A DNA stretch of 64,000 nucleotides from Nitrospirillum viridazoti CBAmc. GTDB lineage: Bacteria; Pseudomonadota; Alphaproteobacteria; Azospirillales; Azospirillaceae. The position numbers were made by a program, and so were the translations under genes. Below are positions 8,102 to 17,683 of the stretch, piece by piece (position 1 is the stretch's first letter; every line of letters starts with the position of its first letter). The DNA lies in assembly GCF_000730165.1 (NCBI RefSeq), contig NZ_CP022111.1, positions 806,001 to 870,000 on the forward strand, read 5' to 3'. The notes beneath the pieces are model-generated. The model was not told the DNA's origin. It saw nothing but the letters and a program-made list of their open reading frames with translations, and did not search any database.

Positions 8102-9529
8102 TCAGCCCCGCCCGCCGCCGGATACGGCCTTGGGTGTGTTCTTGGGCGGTGCGCTTTTCTGCGCAGGGGCGGCCTGGAACAGGGGCAGCAGATCCGACAG
8201 GTGGTGCAACTCGATGCGGCGCATGCCGGCGTCGCCGCCCGACCCCTTACGCCGGGTGGGCACCAGCGCCGTGCCGAAGCCCAGCTTCGCCGCCTCCTTC
8301 AGCCGCGTCTCGCTCTGGCTCACCGCCCTGATTTCCCCCGACAACCCGATCTCTCCATAAACCACCGCGTCGGCCGGCACAGGCTCCCCTGTCAGGGAGG
8401 AGACCAGGGCCGCGGCCACCGCCAAATCCGCCGCCGGCTCCGTGACCTTCAGGCCGCCAGCGACGTTCAGATACACATCATTGGCGCCGATGGCGAGGCC
8501 GCAGCGCGCCTCCAGCACCGCCATCACCATGGCCAGGCGCGCCGTGTCCCAGCCCACCACCGCCCGGCGGGGCGTGCCCAGGGGCGACGGCGCCACCAGG
8601 GCCTGCACCTCCATCAGCACGGGGCGGGTGCCCTCCATCCCGGCGAAGACGGCGGTGCCGGTCACGTCGCCGCGCCGTTCCGCCAGGAAGATCTCCGACG
8701 GGTTGGCGACCTCGCGCAGGCCATCCTCCGCCATTTCGAACACGCCGATCTCGTCGGTGGCGCCGAAGCGGTTCTTCACCGCGCGCAGGATGCGGAACTG
8801 GTGCCCGCGCTCCCCCTCGAAATACAGCACCGTGTCCACCATGTGCTCCAGCACGCGGGGGCCGGCGATCTGGCCGTCCTTGGTGACATGGCCCACGATC
8901 AGCAGGGTGATGCCCCGACGCTTGGCCACCCGGATCAACTCGGAAGCGGAGGCCCGCACCTGGGCCACCGTGCCCGGCGCGCTGTCCAGCGTGTCCACAT
9001 ACATGGTCTGGATACTATCGATGACCGCCACGCGCGGGCCGTCGGCCGCATCCAGCGACGCCACGATGTCGCGCACGTTGGTGGCGGCTGCGAGGTTCAC
9101 CGGCGCCGCCGCCAGGCCCAGGCGCAAGGCCCGCATGCGCACCTGGTCCACGGCCTCTTCGCCGGAGATATAGGCGCAGGATGTGCCCTGGGCCAGGCGG
9201 CAGATGACCTGCAGCAGCAGCGTGGACTTGCCGATGCCGGGGTCGCCGCCCACCAGCAGGGCCGAGCCGTGCACCAGGCCGCCGCCGCACACCCGGTCGA
9301 ATTCCTGGATGTGGGTCATGCGGCGCGGTGCCTGCTCCGACACGCCGGACAGTTCCACGAATTCCAGCCGGCGGCCCTGCACCTTGTTGCCCAGGCCCTT
9401 GGGCGCCGCCTCGGGGGCAGCCTCCTCCACCAGGGTGTTCCAGGCGCCGCAGCCCTCGCACCGGCCGCTCCACTTGGGGTGGGCAGTGCCGCAGCTCTGG
9501 CAGACGTAGCGGTTGGTGTTTCGGGCCAC
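8102..9529 (-). CDS. radA: DNA repair protein RadA/Sms
   Basis: RecA-like ATPase that promotes branch migration during recombinational repair. Domains in order: N-terminal C4 zinc finger (YVCQSCGTAHPKWSGRCEGCG), Walker A GGDPGIGKSTLLLQ, the RadA-specific KNRFG motif (KNRFGATDEIGVFEM), and a C-terminal Lon-like P domain. A GTG start at 9529 is preferred: it begins five residues before the zinc finger, as in most homologs, and has an AGGA Shine-Dalgarno about nine bases upstream. An upstream in-frame ATG at 9571 would add 14 non-conserved residues. First gene of the radA-cvpA-purF block. Confidence 0.95.
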   Translation of the reverse strand: MARNTNRYVCQSCGTAHPKWSGRCEGCGAWNTLVEEAAPEAAPKGLGNKVQGRRLEFVELSGVSEQAPRRMTHIQEFDRVCGGGLVHGSALLVGGDPGIGKSTLLLQVICRLAQGTSCAYISGEEAVDQVRMRALRLGLAAAPVNLAAATNVRDIVASLDAADGPRVAVIDSIQTMYVDTLDSAPGTVAQVRASASELIRVAKRRGITLLIVGHVTKDGQIAGPRVLEHMVDTVLYFEGERGHQFRILRAVKNRFGATDEIGVFEMAEDGLREVANPSEIFLAERRGDVTGTAVFAGMEGTRPVLMEVQALVAPSPLGTPRRAVVGWDTARLAMVMAVLEARCGLAIGANDVYLNVAGGLKVTEPAADLAVAAALVSSLTGEPVPADAVVYGEIGLSGEIRAVSQSETRLKEAAKLGFGTALVPTRRKGSGGDAGMRRIELHHLSDLLPLFQAAPAQKSAPPKNTPKAVSGGGRG

Positions 9530-9758
9530 GGGAAAGGGTTCCTGACGGGATGTTCTGACGGTCGCCATCATAACAGCTTGGGTGACGGAACCGCCACCCC
9601 GGCGCCGGGTATACAGCCACTAGATTTAGGGGGTAGGGGCGTGCGGGACGCACGACAGGATGGTGTGGGCGGCCATGCCGTGATGCCGCCGCGAATTGAC
9701 AGCGCGTGGCCTGGCGCCCACAGTTGCCACCACCCGTTTCCTGTCTGGATGTACCGCC

Positions 9759-11135
9759 TTGAAGCCCCTCGCCACGCTTCTCCGCTCCGCCCTGCTGGTC
9801 TCGTCCGTACTGGTGCCGCCCATGGCGGCGGCGCAGGAGGCGCGGCCGGCGCTGGAGTCGGTGGTGATCTATCGCGGCGCCACCCTGATCGACGGCACGG
9901 GGACGGCGCCGCGTGCCGGCATGGCGGTCGTGACCAAGGGCCAGGGCATCGCCCTGGTGGCGCCCGTGGGCCAAGTGCCGGCCGAGCTGGCCCGGGGCGC
10001 CACGGTGGTGGATGCCAGCAGCCTCTACGTCCTGCCCGGCCTGATCGACACCCATGTGCATCTCGCCACCGTGCCCAACCGCAAGGCTGAGGAGGCGCTG
10101 CTGCGTCGCGCGGTCTACGGCGGCGTCACGGCGGAGCGCGACATGGCGGGCGATACCCGCGCGCTGGCCGACCTGTCGCGATCGGCGCTGCTGGGCGAAA
10201 TCCCGGCGCCGGACATCTACTACGCGGCCCTGATGGCCGGCCCCAGCTTCTTCAAGGACCCGCGCACGGCGGCGTCGGCCAAGGGCGATACGCCGGGGGA
10301 GGTGCCGTGGATGCAGGCCATCACCCCGGCCACGGACCTGAAGGTGGCGGTGGCCTTGGCGCGCGGCACCGGTGCCAGTGCCATCAAGATTTACGCCAAC
10401 CTGCCGGCCGACCTGGTGGCCGGCATCACGCGCGAGGCGCACGCCCAGGGCTTCCGCGTCTGGGCCCATGCCATGGTCTTCCCCGCCACCCCGGCGGAGG
10501 AGATCGAGGCCGGCGTGGATGTGCTGTCCCACGCCTGCATGCTCGCCTACCAGGCCTTGCCGGTGAAGCCGACGCAGTACCATGACCGCGCGCCGGTGGA
10601 CTCGGCCCGTATCGGCAATCCCGACCCCATTCTCGCCGGGCTGTTTGACGGCATGAAGCGCCACGGCCAGGTGCTGGACGCCACCGTGCGCGTCTATGCC
10701 GAGGGCGACAAGCGCTGGGCCGGCCAGCCCAACCCGCCCGGCTCCTATTGCCCCGGTGAGCTGGCGGCCCGCATCACCGCCCAGGCGCATGCCGCCGGCG
10801 TGGCCATTTCCGCCGGCACGGATGGCGAGACGCCCGCCGCCGATGCCTATCCCGCCCTGCATGAGGAACTGGAGCTGCTGGTCCACCAGGCCGGCTTCAC
10901 GCCCCTGGCCGCCATCCAGGCCGGTACGCAGATGGGTGCCCGCGCCCTGAACCTGGAGTCGCGGATGGGCACGGTGGCGGTGGGCAAGCTGGCCAACCTG
11001 GTGTTCGTCGCCAAGGACCCGACCCAGGATATCGCCAACCTGCGCAGCGTCGTCTACACGGTGAAACGCGGCCGCCGGTACAACCGTGCCGACTTCCGGC
11101 CCATCGCCCCGGATGAAGCGGGTGACGTCGACTGA
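9759..11135 (+). CDS. Secreted amidohydrolase family metallo-hydrolase
   Basis: Exported hydrolase of the amidohydrolase superfamily, near the imidazolonepropionase/Xaa-Pro dipeptidase-like group. Metal-ligand motifs in order: DTHVH (His99, His101 from this start), SAIKIYA with the bridging Lys, VWAHAM, LSHAC and AGTDGETP with the terminal Asp. The product ends with an ALNLESRMGTVAVGKLANLV segment typical of the family. A TTG start at 9759 is proposed because it gives a clean signal peptide (Lys at residue 2, hydrophobic core, cleavage near AAAQ); the open frame also extends to another TTG at 9696, which would bury the signal. Substrate unknown. It stands alone, divergent from radA. Confidence 0.8.
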   Translation: MKPLATLLRSALLVSSVLVPPMAAAQEARPALESVVIYRGATLIDGTGTAPRAGMAVVTKGQGIALVAPVGQVPAELARGATVVDASSLYVLPGLIDTHVHLATVPNRKAEEALLRRAVYGGVTAERDMAGDTRALADLSRSALLGEIPAPDIYYAALMAGPSFFKDPRTAASAKGDTPGEVPWMQAITPATDLKVAVALARGTGASAIKIYANLPADLVAGITREAHAQGFRVWAHAMVFPATPAEEIEAGVDVLSHACMLAYQALPVKPTQYHDRAPVDSARIGNPDPILAGLFDGMKRHGQVLDATVRVYAEGDKRWAGQPNPPGSYCPGELAARITAQAHAAGVAISAGTDGETPAADAYPALHEELELLVHQAGFTPLAAIQAGTQMGARALNLESRMGTVAVGKLANLVFVAKDPTQDIANLRSVVYTVKRGRRYNRADFRPIAPDEAGDVD

Positions 11136-11314
11136 ACAAGTGACTCCAGGAAAGGCCGGTGCCGGCGGGCGTCCAGTATTGGGGGCACCTGTCTGCTACC
11201 TATGTAGCTAAGCTGGTTACGTTTTTGAAATTGTGACCGGTAAAATGATCATGCCGGTAAAGTTTCGGCTGTGTTACCCCTTCCGCCGTCCTCGTTTCCG
11301 GTGGCAGTGCGGAA

Positions 11315-11740
11315 ATGTATAAAATACAGCATAAATTGAATCCTTCATCCAGGATCATCTGTGTTCTGATCATGGACGATGTCGGCGGTGAAACCATCGC
11401 CGATTACATCGAGGAAATCCTGGCCTGGAATATGGACGTCGCCACGTGGAACAGCGTGACCGACCTGCGGTTGCATGTCGGCAATGTCTCGCCGGACGCC
11501 ATCCGCCGCATGGGCGCCATAATGGGGGAGGCCATGCGCGGCCGTGCCGGCGGCCGGGCGGCCGTGGTCAGCCATAACGCCGGCCTGCGCTTCCTCCTGA
11601 ACCTGGCCCGTCTGTTCATCCCCGGGCACGAGCTGCGCGCCTTCAGCGACATGGCAACGGCCTATGCCTGGGCGGCGGGGCGGCAGGTCGACCTGCCCCT
11701 GGAAATGGCCGTTGCCGGCTGGGGAAGGGTGGCGGCTTAA
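11315..11740 (+). CDS. Unrecognised STAS/SpoIIAA-like protein, paralog of 5250-5726
   Basis: A 141-residue soluble protein colinear with the product of the gene at 5250. Conserved blocks are TWNSVTDLR, AAVVSHNAGLRFLLNLAR, LRAFSDM, YAWAAGR and LPLEM. It lacks the 12-residue insert of the other copy. The ATG at 11315 aligns exactly with the first Met of the paralog. Its 180-bp upstream region is clearly AT-richer than the surroundings and contains TAAAAT at about 11239-11244, a possible -10, without a convincing -35. No domain can be named with certainty; a SpoIIAA/STAS-like alpha/beta fold is inferred from strand-helix alternation. Convergent with mlaF. Confidence 0.75.
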   Translation: MYKIQHKLNPSSRIICVLIMDDVGGETIADYIEEILAWNMDVATWNSVTDLRLHVGNVSPDAIRRMGAIMGEAMRGRAGGRAAVVSHNAGLRFLLNLARLFIPGHELRAFSDMATAYAWAAGRQVDLPLEMAVAGWGRVAA

Positions 11741-11784
11741 CGCCGGTTCCCTCAAGCGCGGGGCGGGCGTATCCGCGCCGGTCC

Positions 11785-12579
11785 TTATCCCAGCTTCACC
11801 TGCATCTGGATCGGGCCCTCGGCCCGGCCGTGGATGAACTGCTCGACGTAAGCGTTGCCGCTGTCGTCGATGGCGCTGGTGGGGCCCTGCCAGATCAGCT
11901 TGCCCTGGTACAGCATGCCGATGCGGTCGGAAATCTTGCGGGCGCTGGCCATGTCGTGGGTGATGGTCAGGGCGGTGGCGCCCAGGTCGCGCACGCACTT
12001 CACGATCAAGTCGTTGATGACGTCGGCCATGATGGGATCCAGGCCCGTCGTCGGTTCGTCGAAGAAGATGATTTCCGGCGTGGTGGCGATGGCGCGGGCC
12101 AGGCCCACGCGCTTCTGCATGCCGCCTGACAGCTCCGCCGGCGACAGGTTGGCAACATCGGGGCCCAGGCCCACGGCGGCCAGCTTTTCGATGGCGATGT
12201 CGCGCGCCTGGGACCGCTTCATGCCCTGGCCCTGGATCAGGCCGAAGGCCACGTTCTGCCAGACGGGCAGGCTGTCGAACAGCGCGCCGCCTTGGAACAG
12301 CATGCCGAACTTGGTCATCACCCGGTCCCGGGCGCGGCCGCCGATGTGGGTCGTCTCCTCCCCATCCACCTTGATGGTGCCGGCATCGGGACGCAGCAGG
12401 CCCAGGATGGATTTCAGCATCACCGACTTGCCGGTGCCCGAACCGCCGATGATGACGAAGGACTCACCCTTGGCGACGCTGAGGTCCACGCCGTCCAGTA
12501 CCTTCTTCGGGCCGAAGGCCTTCTTGACGCCGATGAGTTCAATCTTGGGGGTGCCAGAGTGGGGGGATACCGTGCTCAT
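11785..12579 (-). CDS. mlaF: Mla-type phospholipid ABC transporter, ATPase
   Basis: The 264-residue ATPase of an Mla/Mce-type lipid transporter that moves phospholipids between outer and inner membranes. Walker A GGSGTGKSVMLKSILGLL, signature LSGGMQKRVGLARAI and Walker B IIFFDEPTTGLDP are all present, and the QKR after the signature is characteristic of MlaF. It overlaps the upstream permease gene by 4 bp, so translation is coupled. The substrate-binding MCE protein (MlaD) and the auxiliary MlaB and MlaC are not next to it; they are probably elsewhere in the genome. Confidence 0.93.
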   Translation of the reverse strand: MSTVSPHSGTPKIELIGVKKAFGPKKVLDGVDLSVAKGESFVIIGGSGTGKSVMLKSILGLLRPDAGTIKVDGEETTHIGGRARDRVMTKFGMLFQGGALFDSLPVWQNVAFGLIQGQGMKRSQARDIAIEKLAAVGLGPDVANLSPAELSGGMQKRVGLARAIATTPEIIFFDEPTTGLDPIMADVINDLIVKCVRDLGATALTITHDMASARKISDRIGMLYQGKLIWQGPTSAIDDSGNAYVEQFIHGRAEGPIQMQVKLG

Positions 12580-13346
12580 GAGAAGAACAGCCCCGTCAGC
12601 AGATAGTTGATCATCAGGATCATGATGGACGCGGAAACCACGGCGTGCGTGGTGGCCGCACCCACGCCCTGGGCGCCGCCCTTGGAATGGTAGCCGTTGT
12701 AGCAGCCCATCAGCGCGATGATGAAACCGAAGGCGGCCGCTTTCGCCAAGCCCGAGACCACATCGATGGTCTCAAGGTATTGTGCCGTGCTGGTCAGGTA
12801 GGCCGACGGGTTGAAGCCCAGGCGGTAGATGCTGACGACATAGCCGCCGAAGACGCCGATGATGTCGGCCACCAGCACCAGGCAGGGCAGCATCAGCGTG
12901 CCCGCGAGGAGGCGGGGCGCCACCAGGTACTTGAACGGGTTGGTGGACAGGGTGGTCAGGGCATCGACCTGTTCCGTCACCCGCATGGTGCCGATCTCGG
13001 CCGCCATGGCGGCGCCCACACGGCCGGCCACCATCAGGCCCGCCATGACGGGCCCCAACTCACGGGTGATGGACAGCACCACCACGGTGGCGATGGCGCT
13101 GGAGGCGTTGAAGCGGGCGAAGCCGGTATAGCTTTGCAGCGCCAGCACCATGCCGGTGAACAGGGCCGTGAGCCCCACCACGGGCAGGCTGTTGTAGCCG
13201 ATCTCCCGCATCTGCTGGACCAGCAGGCGGGGATAGAAGGGGGGACGGACGCAGTGCGACAGGCTGCGCGCCGTGAACAGGGCCAGCCGCCCGGTGGCGG
13301 CCAGGAACACCAGGGTGGCCCGGCCGATCCCGCTCAAGAACCCCAT
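12576..13346 (-). CDS. mlaE: Mla-type phospholipid ABC transporter, permease
   Basis: A 256-residue inner-membrane permease of the MlaE family. The family core is clear: a long EFG-like segment ITRELGPVMAGLMVAGRVGA followed by AAEIGTMRVTEQVDAL, the region that couples to the ATPase, plus hydrophobic helices at both ends. The stop overlaps the mlaF start within an ATGA, so the two are translated together. Its start at 13346 is preceded by an alr gene ending 57 bp away on the same strand. Confidence 0.93.
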   Translation of the reverse strand: MGFLSGIGRATLVFLAATGRLALFTARSLSHCVRPPFYPRLLVQQMREIGYNSLPVVGLTALFTGMVLALQSYTGFARFNASSAIATVVVLSITRELGPVMAGLMVAGRVGAAMAAEIGTMRVTEQVDALTTLSTNPFKYLVAPRLLAGTLMLPCLVLVADIIGVFGGYVVSIYRLGFNPSAYLTSTAQYLETIDVVSGLAKAAAFGFIIALMGCYNGYHSKGGAQGVGAATTHAVVSASIMILMINYLLTGLFFS

Positions 13347-13402
13347 CCGCTCCGCTCCTCAGTCATATAAGGGACTTACAATGCCGAACTGCCATTGTCC
13401 CG

Positions 13403-14572
13403 TCACGGGTGCGCCGCAACAGGCCATGCCCCCTGATACACGCGGCAAAACCTCCGGCCAAGCCCTGTTAGGATCTCATAGCCGATGGTGCCGGCATCCG
13501 CGGCCACGTCGTCCAACGGCCGATCGGGACCGATCAGCTCGGCGAAGGCGCCGGGAACCAGGGCTTCCGGGGGGACCCGCGTCGCATCCACGCTCAGCAG
13601 ATCCATGGATATGCGCCCCACCACGGGGGCGCGTACGCCGGCGATGGTGACATGCCCGGAGGAGCCCAGGGCCCGGCAGTAGCCGTCGGCGTAACCCACC
13701 GCGATGGTGGCCAGGCGCGCCGGCGCCGTGGTGCGATATGTCGCGCCATAACCCACCGTGGCCCCGGCCGGCACCTCCCGCACCTGCAGGATGCGGCCCA
13801 GCAGGCGCAGCGCCGGCGCCATGGGGTTGGGTGCCTCCGGCGTCGGGTTCACGCCGTACAGCGCTGCCCCCGGCCGGACTAGGTCGTGCAGCAGCGCCGG
13901 CTCCCGGAAGATGCCGGAGGAGGCGGCCAGGCTGGCCGGCGCCCGGGGCAGTCGGGCCAGGTGCGCCCGGAGGCGGGCGTCCTGCTCGGCGGCGAGGCCG
14001 TCGCCGGCCACGTCGGCGCTGGCCAGGTGGCTCATCCACCCCGCCAGCGTGAGGCCGGTCAGCAGGGCGGGCTCCGCGGCCAGATGCCGCGCGTCGCGGT
14101 CGTCCAGGCCCAGGCGGTTCATGCCCGTGTCGATATGGATGAAGGCGGGCAGGGCGCGGCCAAGCTCCACCGCCGTGGCCCGCCAGCGGGCGATGTCGTC
14201 CAGGCTGTTCAGGACGGGCGTCAGGCCCAGGGCTGCCATCTCCCGCTCCGTGCCCGCCGTGGGGCCGTGCAGGACCAGGACGCGCGCGCCGGAGAAGGTG
14301 CCAGGGGACAACACCGCGCGCAGGGCGGCGGCCTCCTCCAGATCGGCGACGAAAAAGCTGCGGCAGCCGGCCTCGGCCAGGGCCGTGGCCACCGGCACGG
14401 CACCCAGGCCATAGCCGTCGGCCTTGACCACGCCGGCGCATTCGACCGCGCGGCCGGTCCGCTGGGCATGGTCGCGCAGGACGCGCCAGTTGCCCGCAAT
14501 GGCATCCAGGTCGATGGCCAGGACGGCACCGGCGCCGACCGGCACCTGGCTCGGGAAATCCACGGACGACAC
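13403..14572 (-). CDS. alr: Alanine racemase
   Basis: PLP enzyme interconverting L- and D-alanine for peptidoglycan. The PLP lysine is in ECAGVVKADGYGLGA near the N-terminus, and the catalytic tyrosine motif VGYGATYRTT lies in the C-terminal beta domain. The product is 389 residues, slightly long for the family. A GTG start at 14572 is chosen: it lies 10 bp after the dnaB stop and a GAGGAG ribosome site overlaps that stop. The frame is open for another 79 codons upstream, but that part is the out-of-frame shadow of dnaB. The dnaB-alr order is common in alphaproteobacteria. Alanine dehydrogenase is encoded at 48.2 kb. Confidence 0.95.
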   Translation of the reverse strand: MSSVDFPSQVPVGAGAVLAIDLDAIAGNWRVLRDHAQRTGRAVECAGVVKADGYGLGAVPVATALAEAGCRSFFVADLEEAAALRAVLSPGTFSGARVLVLHGPTAGTEREMAALGLTPVLNSLDDIARWRATAVELGRALPAFIHIDTGMNRLGLDDRDARHLAAEPALLTGLTLAGWMSHLASADVAGDGLAAEQDARLRAHLARLPRAPASLAASSGIFREPALLHDLVRPGAALYGVNPTPEAPNPMAPALRLLGRILQVREVPAGATVGYGATYRTTAPARLATIAVGYADGYCRALGSSGHVTIAGVRAPVVGRISMDLLSVDATRVPPEALVPGAFAELIGPDRPLDDVAADAGTIGYEILTGLGRRFCRVYQGAWPVAAHP

Positions 14573-14582
14573 CCCCGGCTCC

Positions 14583-16091
14583 TCAGTAATCGTCGCCGGC
14601 ACCGGCCAGGGCGTGGTGGGTGTCGAGGTCGGAGAAGCGGGTGAACTCGCCATGGAAGTGCAGGCGCACGGTGCCCACCGGGCCGTGACGCTGCTTGGCG
14701 ATGATGGCCTCGGCCGTATCGTGCACCTCTTCCAGGCGCTGCTGCCAGCGCTGGTAGCGGTCGTTGAACTTGTCCTCCGCCTCCTCCGGACGGCGCGATG
14801 GCTCAGCACGCTCCAGATAGTACTGCTCGCGGTAGACGAACATGACCACGTCGGCGTCCTGCTCGATGGAGCCCGACTCGCGCAGGTCTGACAGCTGCGG
14901 GCGCTTGTCCTCGCGGTTTTCCACCTGGCGCGACAGCTGCGACAGCGCGATCACCGGCAGGTCCAGCTCCTTGGCGATGGCCTTCAGGCCACGCGTGATC
15001 TCGGAGATTTCCTGCACGCGGTTGTCGGTCTTGTTGATCCCGCCGCCGCGCAGCAGCTGCAGGTAGTCCACCACGATCATGCCCAGGCCATGGGTGCGCT
15101 TCAGGCGGCGGGCGCGCGTGCGCACGGCGGTGATGGACAGGGCCGGCGTGTCGTCCACGAAGAACGGCACCTTGGAGATGTAGTTGCTGGCCTCGATGAA
15201 GCGGGGAAAGTCGCTGCCGTGGATTTCGCCGCGGCGGATCTTGTCGCCGCTGACCTCGGCCTCATCGGCCAGGATACGGGTGGCCAGCTGTTCCGCCGAC
15301 ATTTCCAGCGAGAAGAAGCCGACCGGCGCCCCCTCCTTGCCGCTGCTCTTCATATGGGCGCGGGCGGCGTTGAAGGCGATGTTGGTGGCCAGCGCCGTCT
15401 TACCCATCGAGGGGCGGCCGGCCAGGATGATGAGATCCGAGGGGTGCAGGCCGCCCAGCTTGCCGTCCAGGTCGCGCAGCCCCGTGGTGACGCCGGTGAC
15501 GTGGCTGGACCGCTTGTAGGCCGCCTCCGCCATCTCGATCGCTGCCTTCAGCGACCGTTCGAAGGGGATGAATCCCCCCTGCGCGTCGCCGGTGGAGGCG
15601 AGGTCGAACAGCTTCTTCTCCGCCTCCTCGATCTGGTCCGTGGCAACCACGTCCAGGTCGTGCTTGTAGGCGGCGTTGACCATGTCCTCGCCCACGTCGA
15701 TCAGCTGCCGGCGCAGGTAGGCGTCATGGATGATGCGGCCGTAATCCTCGGCGTTGCTGACGGTGACGACGCCGGCGGCCAGGCGGGCCAGGTACTCGGT
15801 GCCGCCGATCTCCTTCAGGTCCGCGTCCTGCTCGAAATAGGCCTTCAGCGTCAGCGGGCTGGCGATCTGCCCCCGTTCCACCAGCTTGGCGATGGCGGCG
15901 AAGACGCGGCCGTTGGCGGGGTCGAAGAAGTGCTCCGGCCGCAGGAACTCGGCCACCTTCTCCAGCGCCTTGTTGTTGACCAGGGCGGCGCCCAGCAGCG
16001 CCTGTTCCGCCTCCAGGTTATGGGGCGGCGTGCGATAGGGCAACGCGCCGGTGGGGGCGGTGGGGTCGGTCAACTTGGTGTCCATGGGCAT
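14583..16091 (-). CDS. dnaB: Replicative DNA helicase
   Basis: Hexameric 5'-3' helicase of the replisome. The 502-residue protein has the N-terminal DnaB domain (PHNLEAEQALLGAALVNN, about residues 20-125), a linker, and the RecA-like C-terminal domain with Walker A GRPSMGKTALATNIAFN, Walker B MIVVDYLQLL and the conserved QLSRQVENREDKRP and SGSIEQDADVVMFVYR segments. No intein is present. A second Met two codons downstream (16085) is an equally possible start. Followed directly by alr. Confidence 0.97.
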   Translation of the reverse strand: MPMDTKLTDPTAPTGALPYRTPPHNLEAEQALLGAALVNNKALEKVAEFLRPEHFFDPANGRVFAAIAKLVERGQIASPLTLKAYFEQDADLKEIGGTEYLARLAAGVVTVSNAEDYGRIIHDAYLRRQLIDVGEDMVNAAYKHDLDVVATDQIEEAEKKLFDLASTGDAQGGFIPFERSLKAAIEMAEAAYKRSSHVTGVTTGLRDLDGKLGGLHPSDLIILAGRPSMGKTALATNIAFNAARAHMKSSGKEGAPVGFFSLEMSAEQLATRILADEAEVSGDKIRRGEIHGSDFPRFIEASNYISKVPFFVDDTPALSITAVRTRARRLKRTHGLGMIVVDYLQLLRGGGINKTDNRVQEISEITRGLKAIAKELDLPVIALSQLSRQVENREDKRPQLSDLRESGSIEQDADVVMFVYREQYYLERAEPSRRPEEAEDKFNDRYQRWQQRLEEVHDTAEAIIAKQRHGPVGTVRLHFHGEFTRFSDLDTHHALAGAGDDY

Positions 16092-16238
16092 CAGTGTAGC
16101 AGCGGGGGAGGCATGGCATAGCCGGCCGCCGTGCGCACGGCAAGTGCAACATGCGGATGGATTTTGTCCACAGGGGGATAATCATGGGGATAAGAGCGGA
16201 AAAGGGGTGCCAATCCCGCCCTTAAACCCTGATTTTCC

Positions 16239-17555
16239 TTATTCCGCCACCATCGCCGGAGTATGGGCGCGCGGTGCCATGGCTTCCTCGGCCTTGTGGA
16301 TATAATCCCGGGTGAGGGGCACGGCGGCCAGGGCGTTGGACAGCTGGATCTGGAAGACCATATGCCCCTGGTAGCGGAAGGCGCATTCCGATCCCGCCAG
16401 GTAGAATTCCCACATGCGCACGAAACGCTCGTCATACAGCGCGGCCGCTTCATCCGCCTTGGCCAGGAAGCGGTGGCGCCAGGCACGCAGGGTCTCGGCG
16501 TAATGCAGGCGCAGGATTTCGATGTCGGTGGTGACGATGCGCGCCTTTTCCACCGCCGGCATGACCTCCGACAGGGCCGGGACATAGCCGCCAGGGAAGA
16601 TGTACTTGCGGATCCAGGGGTTGGTGGCGCCCGGCCCGTCCAGGCGGCCGATGGAATGGATAAGGGCCACCCCCTCCGGCGTCATCAGGTCGCGCACCGC
16701 GGCGAAATATTCGGGATAGTGGGGCAGGCCCACATGCTCGAACATGCCCACCGAGACGATGCGGTCGAAATGGCCGGCGTAGCCTTGGCCTTTCAGGTGG
16801 CGATAGTCCACCAGCTCGAACCTCACCCGGTCGTTAACGCCTTCGTCGATGGCGCGCTGGCGGGCGACGGCCAGTTGCTCCTCCGACAGGGTGATGCCCA
16901 TTATGCGTGCGCCCGGCGCCTGGCGGGCGATCTCCAGCGCCATCCCGCCCCAGCCGCAGCCGATGTCCAGCACCTTCATGCTGGGCTCCAGCCGCAGCTT
17001 GGCGATGATGTGCCGCTTCTTCAGGCTCTGCGCCTCCTCCAGCGTCGTCTCCGGCGTGGGGAAGTAGGCGCAGGAATATTGGCGGTCGCTGTCCAGGAAT
17101 AGTGAGTAGAGCTTGCCGGACAGGTCGTAATGGTGGGCCACGTTGGCCTTGGACCGTTGCGCCGGGTTGAACTGCTGGGCGTACCGCGTCAGTGTCTCGA
17201 TGGGGCCCATCAGGTGATCGGACCAGCCGATATGCTGCCAGCCGCTGTTGCGGGTGACCAGCGCCAGCAGGTCATAGATGTTGCCTTCCTCCATCACCAG
17301 CGTGCCGTCCATATAGGCCTCGCCGGCGTACAGGCGTGGCGCCAGCGCCAGCTTCCAATGCAGGCTGGGATCGGTCACGCGCACGGTGACGGGGCCGTAG
17401 CTGGCGGGGCCGCCGTCGGCGATGCCGCCGGGGCTGATTCCGCCCGGCAGGGCGTCGGGGTCGCGCCGGCCGAATTCGTAGCGGCGGCCGTGGGCGTCGA
17501 TCAGTGTCAGATGGCCGGTCTTGATCAGGGACCGGAACAGGCTGGCCAAGAGCAT
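16239..17555 (-). CDS. cfa: Cyclopropane-fatty-acyl-phospholipid synthase family methyltransferase
   Basis: Transfers a methylene group from S-adenosylmethionine onto unsaturated acyl chains of membrane phospholipids. The 438-residue protein shows an N-terminal lipid-binding-type domain (to about residue 130), then the SAM motif LDIGCGWGGMALEIAR near residue 200, YSCAYFPTPE just before it, and VSVGMFEHVGLPHYPEYF, which holds residues of the bicarbonate/active site in Cfa. It acts at the inner membrane and typically rises in stationary phase or acid stress. Transcribed alone; no strong promoter could be placed in the 128 bp upstream. Confidence 0.92.
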   Translation of the reverse strand: MLLASLFRSLIKTGHLTLIDAHGRRYEFGRRDPDALPGGISPGGIADGGPASYGPVTVRVTDPSLHWKLALAPRLYAGEAYMDGTLVMEEGNIYDLLALVTRNSGWQHIGWSDHLMGPIETLTRYAQQFNPAQRSKANVAHHYDLSGKLYSLFLDSDRQYSCAYFPTPETTLEEAQSLKKRHIIAKLRLEPSMKVLDIGCGWGGMALEIARQAPGARIMGITLSEEQLAVARQRAIDEGVNDRVRFELVDYRHLKGQGYAGHFDRIVSVGMFEHVGLPHYPEYFAAVRDLMTPEGVALIHSIGRLDGPGATNPWIRKYIFPGGYVPALSEVMPAVEKARIVTTDIEILRLHYAETLRAWRHRFLAKADEAAALYDERFVRMWEFYLAGSECAFRYQGHMVFQIQLSNALAAVPLTRDYIHKAEEAMAPRAHTPAMVAE

Positions 17556-17683
17556 GCCGAAGGCTCCCTCGTCTCAAATCACCTGCATATCAAAGACATG
17601 TAGGTAGTTTGCGAGCGGGTGGCCAGGGGGTCTATTAGCTCTAAGGTTTACTCAAAAGGGCAGGGTTCGCCTGTGCCTCGGCC

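Noticed and set aside
7085-10090. A 1001-codon open frame on the plus strand
   Set aside because: It is entirely antisense to purF, cvpA and radA, which have clear family motifs; the Arg/His/Gly/Gln-rich product is typical of a high-GC shadow frame.
14573-14809. An N-terminal extension of alanine racemase
   Set aside because: It overlaps dnaB in another frame, is Ser/Thr/Arg-rich, and a good ribosome site supports the GTG at 14572.
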